Source: Longivirga sp036510975 (lineage in GTDB: Bacteria; Actinomycetota; Actinomycetes; S36-B12; CAIYMF01). Taken from it: a DNA stretch of 5,603 nucleotides. The notes under the pieces were generated by a model, which saw nothing but the letters and a program-made list of their open reading frames with translations, did not search any database and had not been told where the DNA came from. The position numbers were made by a program, and so were the translations under genes. The stretch spans positions 1 through 5,603 of the forward strand of contig DATCCY010000091.1 of NCBI GenBank assembly GCA_036510975.1, read 5' to 3'. This document shows, one piece after another, positions 1 through 5,603 of this stretch; position 1 is the first letter of the stretch; the number at the start of each line of letters is the position of its first letter.

Positions 1-1
1 G

Positions 2-1084
2 AGCCGTCGCGCGGTCGAGCCGAGCCGAGCCTCGCAGCTGCCAGGCGCGCCGGCCGGGCAGCCGCCGTCCGGGGGCGCGTCGGGTACGGCGGTCCTCGAG
101 CCGGCCGCTGAGGCGCCGGCCGCCGAGGCTCCCGCAGCCGAGGCGCCGAGCCTGGAGACGCCGGAACCGACCACCGGTCGCCTCGCGCGGCTGCGAGCCA
201 GGCTGGCCCGGTCGAACTCCGCGGTGGGCAAGGGCCTGCTGGCCCTGCTGACCCGTGACCAGCTCGACGACGCCACTTGGGACGAGGTGGAGGAGACCCT
301 GCTCGCCTCCGACCTCGGTGTCGGACCGACCCAGGAGCTGCTGGACTCCCTCAAGCGCCGCACCCGGGTCGAGTCCGTGTCGGACGCCTCGGCCGCGCGG
401 GCGATGCTCCGCGAGGAGCTCCTCGCGCTCGTCGACCCGACGATGGACCGCTCCCTCGCCACGCACACCGACGCCGCGCGCCCGGCCGTCGTCCTCGTCG
501 TCGGCGTCAACGGCACGGGCAAGACGACCACGACGGGGAAGCTGGCGCGCGTGCTCGTCGCCGACGGCCGAAGCGTGGTCCTCGGCGCCGCCGACACCTT
601 CCGCGCCGCCGCCAGCCAGCAGCTGCAGACGTGGGGCGACCGCGTCGGCGCGACGGTCGTGACCGGGCCGGAGGGCGCTGACCCCGCTGCGGTGGCGTTC
701 GACGCCGTGAAGCACGCGGTCGACGAGGGCGCCGACGTCTGCGTCATCGACACCGCCGGCCGCCTGCACACCAAGACCGGACTGATGGACGAGCTCGGCA
801 AGGTCAAGCGGGTCGTCGAGAAGCAGGCACCGGTCGACGAGGTGCTGCTGGTGCTGGACGCCACGACCGGTCAGAACGGACTGCGCCAGGCCCAGGTCTT
901 CGCCGAGGTGGTCGACGTCACCGGCATCGTGCTCACCAAGCTCGACGGCACCGCCAAGGGCGGCATCGTCGTGGCCGTGCAGCGCGCGCTCGGCGTCCCG
1001 GTGAAGCTCGTCGGGCTCGGCGAGGGACCGGATGACCTCGCTCCCTTCGACGCGGCCGCGTTCGTCGACGCGCTGCTCGACTGA
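2..1084 (+). CDS. ftsY: FtsY, signal recognition particle receptor GTPase (5' partial)
   Basis: FtsY is the membrane-associated receptor that docks SRP-ribosome complexes at the translocon and hydrolyses GTP together with Ffh. The frame is open from position 2 with no stop, so the start lies upstream; 360 codons are visible. In order, they show an Ala/Pro/Glu-rich acidic linker with three AAEAP repeats (residues about 35-49), a basic amphipathic stretch GRLARLRARLARS (from about residue 59) typical of the lipid-contacting helix at the start of the N domain, the four-helix N domain, then the G domain: P-loop GVNGTGKTT (168-176), DTFRAAA (198-204), DTAGR (250-254), TKLDGTAKGG (312-321) and the closing GLGEGPDDLAPFD. 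All SRP-GTPase motifs are intact. The GTG at 224 is an internal codon, not the real start. The missing N-terminus probably holds a membrane segment, as in many actinobacterial FtsY (inference). The gene ends 18 bp from the convergent hydrolase gene. Confidence 0.97.
   Translation, partial: SRRAVEPSRASQLPGAPAGQPPSGGASGTAVLEPAAEAPAAEAPAAEAPSLETPEPTTGRLARLRARLARSNSAVGKGLLALLTRDQLDDATWDEVEETLLASDLGVGPTQELLDSLKRRTRVESVSDASAARAMLREELLALVDPTMDRSLATHTDAARPAVVLVVGVNGTGKTTTTGKLARVLVADGRSVVLGAADTFRAAASQQLQTWGDRVGATVVTGPEGADPAAVAFDAVKHAVDEGADVCVIDTAGRLHTKTGLMDELGKVKRVVEKQAPVDEVLLVLDATTGQNGLRQAQVFAEVVDVTGIVLTKLDGTAKGGIVVAVQRALGVPVKLVGLGEGPDDLAPFDAAAFVDALLD
104..148 (+). repeat. Three tandem 15-bp units encoding AAEAP in the FtsY linker
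   Basis: Three consecutive 15-base units at 104-118, 119-133 and 134-148 each encode Ala-Ala-Glu-Ala-Pro. They differ only at synonymous third positions (for example gct/gcc, ccg/ccc). They lie in the acidic, low-complexity region ahead of the FtsY N domain, a part of the protein that varies greatly in length and sequence between species. This is probably a slippage-derived flexible linker with no catalytic role. Confidence 0.8.
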
Positions 1085-1102
1085 CCTGAGGCGTCGCCGT
1101 CG

Positions 1103-2059
1103 CTAGAGCGAGCGCAGGAAGTCGATGACCCCGGGGAAGAAGTGTCTCGGGTCGTCGAACTGGACGCAGTGGCTGCCGTCGGGGCAGTGCAGATACCTGC
1201 CCCGGGGCAGCTGCTCGGCCATCCAGCGCATGTGCTCCGGATCCATCGTGTCGTGGGTGGCTCCGACGACCAGGGTCGGTACGTCGATGCCCGCGAGATC
1301 GCCTGAGCGGTCCCAGCTCTCGAGGCTGCCCGACATCCCCAGCTCGCTCGGTCCCTGCATCGGCACGTAGACCGCCGGGTTGATGTGGGCGAACGCGCGC
1401 TGCAGCGGGTCCGGCCACTCGTCGAGCGGCAGGCGGCAGACGTGCAGGGAGTAGTGGTGCTCGAGGAGCAGCTGCTCGTAGCGCGGGTCGTCGGTGCGCC
1501 CGTCGGCCTCGTACGACGTGATCTCGGCGAGCACCCCCTGGTCCATCGCCGGCATGAGGACGTCGGTCGCGTAGGCGTTGTAGAGCCGCGAGCTCGACAT
1601 CATGTTCGAGATCACCAGCCCCTTGAGGTGGTCCTGGTGGTGGACGGCGTACTCCATCGCCAGCAGGCCGCCCCACGACTGGCCGAGCAGGACGAAGTTG
1701 CTGCTGTCCAGACCGAGCGCGACACGGACCTGCTCGACCTCGTCGACGAAGCGGGCGAGGTCCCACAGGGTGGGATCGTCCGGGCGGTCGCTGCGGAACG
1801 ACCCGAGCTGGTCGTAGTAGTAGTACTCGATGCCGGCGCGGGGGAACCACACGTCGAACGGCTCGTAGAGCTCGTCGGTGGCACCGGGTCCGCCGTGCAG
1901 GAGCAGCACCTTCAGGTCCGGGTTGTTCCCTACCCGCTTGGTCCAGACGCGGAGGTCACCCGAGGGCGTGCTGATCGGCACCATGCGCGAACCGCCGGAC
2001 AGCACGTCGCGGGGGTCCCAGGTCGAGGTGTCGTAGTAGTCCGAGCGGCCGTCGTCCAT
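1103..2059 (-). CDS. Proline iminopeptidase-family alpha/beta hydrolase
   Basis: This 318-residue cytosolic-type protein has no signal peptide and belongs to the alpha/beta-hydrolase S33 (proline iminopeptidase) group, whose known members release N-terminal proline from peptides. The oxyanion motif HGGPG is at residues 55-59 and the family block YDQLGSFRSD at 82-91. The nucleophile elbow GQSWGG (126-131) gives Ser128. The likely acid is Asp270 in GATHDTMDP, and the likely base is His297 in DGSHC. Length and motif order fit the family and the triad looks complete. The cap domain (about 150-240), which sets specificity, is not diagnostic, so other peptidase or amidase substrates are possible. 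The ATG at 2059 is the first possible start: an in-frame stop lies four codons upstream (2069-2071). No Shine-Dalgarno sequence is visible, so leaderless or weak initiation is likely. The gene converges on ftsY and diverges from amtB; its 5' region adjoins the candidate GlnR sites. Confidence 0.9.
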   Translation of the reverse strand: MDDGRSDYYDTSTWDPRDVLSGGSRMVPISTPSGDLRVWTKRVGNNPDLKVLLLHGGPGATDELYEPFDVWFPRAGIEYYYYDQLGSFRSDRPDDPTLWDLARFVDEVEQVRVALGLDSSNFVLLGQSWGGLLAMEYAVHHQDHLKGLVISNMMSSSRLYNAYATDVLMPAMDQGVLAEITSYEADGRTDDPRYEQLLLEHHYSLHVCRLPLDEWPDPLQRAFAHINPAVYVPMQGPSELGMSGSLESWDRSGDLAGIDVPTLVVGATHDTMDPEHMRWMAEQLPRGRYLHCPDGSHCVQFDDPRHFFPGVIDFLRSL

Positions 2060-2102
2060 GGGCGAACGCTAGCGGCGCCCCTGTGGGCGGAGCGGGAGAA
2101 CC

Positions 2103-2118
2103 GTGAACACGCGGTGAC
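2103..2118 (+). promoter_or_regulatory. Possible outlying GlnR-like half-site pair
   Basis: GTGAA (2103-2107) and GTGAC (2114-2118) start 11 bp apart, the same period as the main site 19 bp downstream. The first is imperfect. The pair lies closer to the hydrolase start (2059) than to amtB, so it may be an auxiliary site or one acting on the minus-strand gene. Short motifs in GC-rich DNA arise easily by chance, so this is tentative. Confidence 0.3.
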
Positions 2119-2136
2119 GCGGACAACCCGTCGCGG

Positions 2137-2183
2137 GTAACACCGTCGTAACAGCGACGGACGAAACGTGACCGCGCTGAAAC
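2137..2183 (+). promoter_or_regulatory. Candidate GlnR operator upstream of amtB
   Basis: Half-sites are visible as GTAAC (2137-2141), n6, GTAAC (2148-2152), then GTGAC (2168-2172), n6, GAAAC (2179-2183), with an extra GAAAC at 2163-2167. The published actinobacterial GlnR consensus is GTnAC-n6-GAAAC repeated, and amtB is a classic GlnR-activated target. The 2168-2183 pair matches it exactly. The match and spacing are seen directly; binding and activation are inferred. The first pair reads as GTnAC-n6-GTnAC on both strands, so it could also act toward the divergent hydrolase gene. Confidence 0.7.
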
Positions 2184-2230
2184 ACGCGACGCGGTGCCCG
2201 GCAACACGGCACCGATGTGATCTCACCAGT

Positions 2231-2274
2231 CGACGCAGCGGCGCGTCGGGTGCAGAGGACGCGCCCGTCGCGTC
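2231..2274 (+). other. Two small hairpins with alternative pairings in the amtB leader
   Basis: CGACGC (2231-2236) can pair with GCGTCG (2243-2248) across a 6-nt loop, and GACGCG (2258-2263) with CGCGTC (2269-2274) across a 5-nt loop. The four arms share the same GACGC/GCGTC core, so arm 2 could pair with arm 3 and arm 1 with arm 4 instead. The structure lies 28 bases before the amtB start codon. It may be chance in 70%-plus GC sequence; no known riboswitch is recognised. Confidence 0.3.
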
Positions 2275-2288
2275 GCTCCTCGCATACA

Positions 2289-2295
2289 GAGGGAG
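2289..2295 (+). promoter_or_regulatory. Ribosome binding site of amtB
   Basis: GAGGGAG sits 6 nt before the ATG at 2302. An in-frame TAA at 2296-2298, between the Shine-Dalgarno sequence and the ATG, excludes any upstream start and fixes the N-terminus. Confidence 0.85.
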
Positions 2296-2301
2296 TAATC
2301 C

Positions 2302-3647
<1,346 letters not shown>

Positions 3648-3651
<4 letters not shown>

Positions 3652-3986
3652 AGCTCATCACCGCCATCATCAAGCCGTTCAAGCTCGACGACGTGAAGTC
3701 CGCCCTCGAGGCCTACGGGATCATGGGGATGACGGTCTCGGAGTCCAGCGGCTACGGCCGTCAGCGCGGCCACACGGAGGTCTACCGCGGTGCCGAGTAC
3801 ACCGTCGACCTCGTCCCGAAGGTGCGCCTCGAGGTCCTCGTCGAGCACGACGACGCCGACTCGGTGGTCGACGTGATCGTGAAGTCGGCTCAGACCGGCC
3901 GCATCGGGGACGGCAAGGTCTGGGTCGTCCCGGTCGAGACCGTCGCGCGGGTCCGCACGGGCGAGCGCGGACCGGACGCCCTCTAG
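3648..3986 (+). CDS. glnK: PII nitrogen regulatory protein, first copy (GlnK)
   Basis: PII is a trimeric sensor of 2-oxoglutarate and ATP/ADP. The copy coupled to amtB is expected to bind and close the transporter when nitrogen is plentiful. The protein has 112 residues, the normal length. Gln39 and Lys58 (2-oxoglutarate/ATP site), the T-loop around EVYRGAEYTVD with modifiable Tyr51, the B-loop TGRIGDGK (83-90) and the C-terminal signature with Arg101 and Arg103 are all present. In actinobacteria studied so far GlnD adenylylates Tyr51. A good Shine-Dalgarno sequence, GAGGAGGT (3634-3641), lies inside the end of amtB, and the start ATG overlaps the amtB stop. The name glnK rests on the amtB linkage; the sequence cannot distinguish GlnK from GlnB. 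It is 96/112 identical to the second copy downstream, from which it is separated by a long hairpin. Confidence 0.95.
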
Positions 3987-3997
3987 GGGGATGCCGC

Positions 3998-4050
3998 GTG
4001 AGTGCGGGTCCCGGTGACCGACCGGCGTCGGACACCGGGACCCGCCTCAC
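3998..4050 (+). terminator. Long intercistronic hairpin without U-tract, between the two PII genes
   Basis: The arms 3998-4016 and 4033-4050 pair over 18 bp with one bulged T (4003). After an A-A mismatch (4017/4032) the stem continues with CCGAC (4018-4022) pairing GTCGG (4027-4031) around a CGGC tetraloop. A C-G pair (3997/4051) extends it outward. This is by far the strongest structure in the window and starts 12 nt after the first PII stop. No T-run follows. Hairpins lacking a U-tract can terminate or attenuate in actinobacteria. Alternatively it could be an RNA-stabilising or processing element that sets a ratio between amtB-glnK and glnB-glnD. The structure is seen directly; its role is inferred. 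Confidence 0.7.
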
Positions 4051-4067
4051 GTCGGGCCAGCACGCCG

Positions 4068-4091
4068 CACGACGTCGACTTCGTCGTCGTG
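4068..4091 (+). other. Second hairpin in the PII-PII spacer
   Basis: CACGACG (4068-4074) pairs with CGTCGTG (4085-4091) over 7 bp; after a T-T mismatch two further G-C pairs close an ACTT loop. It follows the main hairpin by 17 nt and ends about 40 nt before the Shine-Dalgarno sequence of the second PII gene. It is weaker than the first hairpin, and its function is unknown. Confidence 0.4.
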
Positions 4092-4143
4092 GGAGAGTCG
4101 TCCGGCGCCCCGTCCGGGGGAGGCCGTCGGCGGGAGGAGTGGG

Positions 4144-4482
4144 ATGAAGCTCGTCACTGCGATCATCAAGCCGTTCAAGCTCGACGACGTGAAGTCGGCC
4201 CTGCAGGACTTCGGCATCACCGGCATGACGGTGTCCGAGGCCAGCGGGTACGGGCGTCAGCGCGGCCACACCGAGGTCTACCGCGGGGCCGAGTACACCG
4301 TCGACCTGGTGCCCAAGGTGCGCCTCGAGGTCCTGGTCGAGGACCACGACGTCGACGACGTCGTCACCCTTGTCATCACCTCCGCGCAGACGGGCCGGAT
4401 CGGCGACGGCAAGGTCTGGGTCGTCCCGGTGGAGACCGTCGCGCGGGTCCGCACGGGTGAGCGGGGCCCGGAGGCCCTCTGA
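4144..4482 (+). CDS. glnB: PII nitrogen regulatory protein, second copy
   Basis: This is a second complete 112-residue PII paralog with the same predicted role: trimeric 2-oxoglutarate/ATP sensing and a Tyr51 target for GlnD. Every ligand and T-loop residue named for the first copy is kept (Gln39, Tyr51, Lys58, Lys90, Arg101, Arg103). The 16 differences are at residues 4, 21-23, 26, 33, 67, 68, 70, 72, 75-79 and 110; most fall on the segments before the T-loop and on the helix before the B-loop. The DNA of the identical regions has drifted at many third positions, so the protein looks conserved by selection. GGGAGGAG (4132-4139), 4 nt before the ATG, is a good Shine-Dalgarno sequence. The gene lies 157 bp after the first copy and 55 bp before glnD. 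Whether it shares the amtB transcript past the hairpin or has its own promoter is unclear; no convincing -10 box was seen in the spacer. The symbol glnB only distinguishes it from the first copy. Confidence 0.95.
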   Translation: MKLVTAIIKPFKLDDVKSALQDFGITGMTVSEASGYGRQRGHTEVYRGAEYTVDLVPKVRLEVLVEDHDVDDVVTLVITSAQTGRIGDGKVWVVPVETVARVRTGERGPEAL

Positions 4483-4525
4483 CCGCGCAGCACGACCGTC
4501 CCGACCACGAGACAGCGACGCAGGA

Positions 4526-4531
4526 GAGGAG
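4526..4531 (+). promoter_or_regulatory. Ribosome binding site deciding the GTG start of glnD
   Basis: GAGGAG, within AGGAGAGGAG (4522-4531), lies 6 nt before the GTG at 4538. No other start codon in this frame has comparable spacing, and the encoded protein reaches the nucleotidyltransferase motif at the expected distance. Confidence 0.85.
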
Positions 4532-4537
4532 CCAGGG

Positions 4538-5603
4538 GTGCGGATCACCGCGGACGAGGCGACCGAGACCTATGCCGGTGCTCGGGCCGAGCTCCTCGCC
4601 CGGACCGGTGCGCCGGGCGCCGCTCGCCGCCGTGAGCTGACGAGCCTCACCGACGACTGGCTGCACGCGCTCTACGTCACCTCCGGGGCGGGCGACATCG
4701 GCGCAGCGCTGGTGGCGATCGGCGGCTACGGCCGTGGCGACCTCGCTCCCGGGAGCGATCTGGACCTGCTGCTCCTGCACCCGGCCAACGCCGACCCCGG
4801 CCAGGTCACGGCGGTGGCGGACCGGCTCTGGTACCCCGTGTGGGACGCCGGGCTCAAGCTCGACCACTCCGTGCGCGCGCCCGCCGAGGCCCGCCGCCTC
4901 GCCGCGCAGGACATCAAGGTCGTCCTCGGCCTGCTCGACGCCAGGACCGTCGTCGGTGACGACAGCCTCACCAAGCAGGTGCGCGAGTCCGTGCTCGGCG
5001 ACTGGCGGGCCCTGGCGCCGCGGCGGCTCGACGAGCTGCGCCTCGGCATCGAGGAGCGCACCGCCCGGTCCGGCGAACTGGCCCACCTGCTCGAGCCCGA
5101 CCTCAAGGACAGCTACGGCGGCCTGCGCGACCTCGTCGCCCTACGAGCCATCGCCGCCTCGTGGGTCACCGACGCACCGGTGGCGAGCCTCGCCGCGCAC
5201 CGGGACCTCCTGCTCGACGTGCGCGACGCGCTGCACCTGGTGACCGGTCGCGCGAGCGACAAGCTGCTCCACCAGGAGCAGGTGCCGGTGGCGGCCCGCC
5301 TCGAGCTCGGCGGCGACGACCCGGCCGACCTCCTGCTGCGCTCGGTCTCCGGCGCCGGTCGCGCCGTCGCCTACGCCGCCGACACGACCTGGCACCGCGT
5401 CGAGCGGCTGACCCGGCGTACCGGCGTCCGCCACGGCATCGCGGGTGCCGCCCGCAAGCTCCGGGGCACCCGGGCCGAGCGGGCGCCGCTCGCGGACGGC
5501 GTCGTCGTGCAGGACGGCGAGGCGGTGCTGGCGGCCGACGCACGTCCGGACCGCGACCCCGTGCTCGTGCTGCGCGCGGCGGCCGCAGCGGCGCAGGCGG
5601 GGC
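4538..5603 (+). CDS. glnD: GlnD, PII nucleotidyltransferase (bifunctional modifying/demodifying enzyme), 3' partial
   Basis: GlnD attaches a nucleotide to Tyr51 of PII when nitrogen is scarce and removes it when glutamine is high. The modification is uridylyl in enterics and adenylyl in studied actinobacteria. It starts at GTG 4538 behind a strong Shine-Dalgarno sequence and stays open to the window edge, giving 355 codons. The nucleotidyltransferase motif GGYGRGDLAPGSDLD occupies residues 62-76, with Gly62, Gly63, Ser73 and metal-binding Asp74 and Asp76. WYPVWDAGLKLDHSVR (98-113) and LEPDLKDSYGGLRDL (185-199) match conserved GlnD blocks, followed by DKLLHQEQVPVAARLEL (241-257). The HD demodification domain and the two ACT glutamine-sensing domains should lie beyond the right edge. 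The modest N-terminal extension is normal for actinobacterial GlnD. It sits 55 bp after the second PII gene, consistent with an enzyme-substrate operon. Either PII copy could be its substrate, since their T-loops are identical. Confidence 0.95.
   Translation, partial: MRITADEATETYAGARAELLARTGAPGAARRRELTSLTDDWLHALYVTSGAGDIGAALVAIGGYGRGDLAPGSDLDLLLLHPANADPGQVTAVADRLWYPVWDAGLKLDHSVRAPAEARRLAAQDIKVVLGLLDARTVVGDDSLTKQVRESVLGDWRALAPRRLDELRLGIEERTARSGELAHLLEPDLKDSYGGLRDLVALRAIAASWVTDAPVASLAAHRDLLLDVRDALHLVTGRASDKLLHQEQVPVAARLELGGDDPADLLLRSVSGAGRAVAYAADTTWHRVERLTRRTGVRHGIAGAARKLRGTRAERAPLADGVVVQDGEAVLAADARPDRDPVLVLRAAAAAAQAG

Noticed and set aside
224..226. GTG as the start codon of ftsY
   Set aside because: The frame stays open upstream to the window edge and encodes the expected acidic linker and basic amphipathic helix, so this is an internal valine codon.
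1100..1111. Hairpin between the convergent ftsY and hydrolase genes as a bidirectional terminator
   Set aside because: Only a 4-bp stem (TCGC/GCGA) with a 4-nt loop and no T-run; too weak to call.
1385..2140. 251-codon plus-strand open frame over the hydrolase gene
   Set aside because: It is antisense to a gene with a complete catalytic triad, has a Val/Arg/Glu-rich composition and shows no recognisable domain.
2194..2221. Possible sigma-70-like promoter for amtB (GTGCCC, 16 nt, TGTGAT)
   Set aside because: Only 3/6 and 4/6 matches to consensus. An activated promoter may well look like this, but the match is too weak to list as a feature.
1085..2300. Hydrolase gene as part of an inserted mobile element
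   Set aside because: No transposase or integrase, no flanking inverted or direct repeats and no evident shift in base composition at its borders.
4002..4460. 152-codon plus-strand frame across the PII spacer and second PII gene
   Set aside because: It runs out of frame through the second PII gene and is Arg/Gly-rich from frame-shifted GC codons; no Shine-Dalgarno sequence or domain supports it.
4376..5086. Minus-strand frames opposite glnD, and the out-of-frame plus frame at 4734-5243
   Set aside because: glnD in the frame of 4538 has uninterrupted conserved motifs; these are shadows of it.

Overview
The window is high-GC DNA with strong G/C preference at third codon positions. Gene content and order point to an actinobacterium: ftsY beside an amtB - PII - glnD nitrogen cluster is a familiar arrangement in that phylum, where ffh often follows glnD. 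I cannot fix the genus. All six genes look intact, apart from the two cut by the window edges.

Layout. Positions 2-1084 (+) hold the C-terminal 360 codons of FtsY, the SRP receptor GTPase; its start lies upstream of the window. Positions 1103-2059 (-) hold a proline-iminopeptidase-family alpha/beta hydrolase, which converges on ftsY with an 18-bp gap and diverges from the nitrogen genes. Positions 2060-2301 are a divergent regulatory region. It carries several GTnAC / GAAAC half-sites, many 11 bp apart, that match the GlnR operator pattern, followed by the amtB leader. Then come amtB (2302-3651), a first PII gene (3648-3986, overlapping amtB by ATGA), a 157-bp spacer with a very long GC-rich hairpin, a second PII gene (4144-4482), and the first 355 codons of glnD (GTG start at 4538, running off the right edge).

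How the genes work together. AmtB conducts ammonium. PII proteins sense 2-oxoglutarate and ATP/ADP and can plug AmtB. GlnD modifies the PII T-loop tyrosine (adenylylation in the actinobacteria where it has been studied). The candidate GlnR sites suggest that the cluster is induced in nitrogen limitation.

The most interesting feature is the doubling of PII. The two 112-residue paralogs are 96/112 identical, with identical T-loop, B-loop and C-terminal signature regions. Their differences cluster at residues 21-33 and 67-79, while many synonymous changes separate the DNA. Both copies therefore look selected and functional rather than being a fresh duplication. The hairpin between them could uncouple amtB-glnK expression from glnB-glnD expression. 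No mobile element, CRISPR array, tRNA or rRNA was seen.
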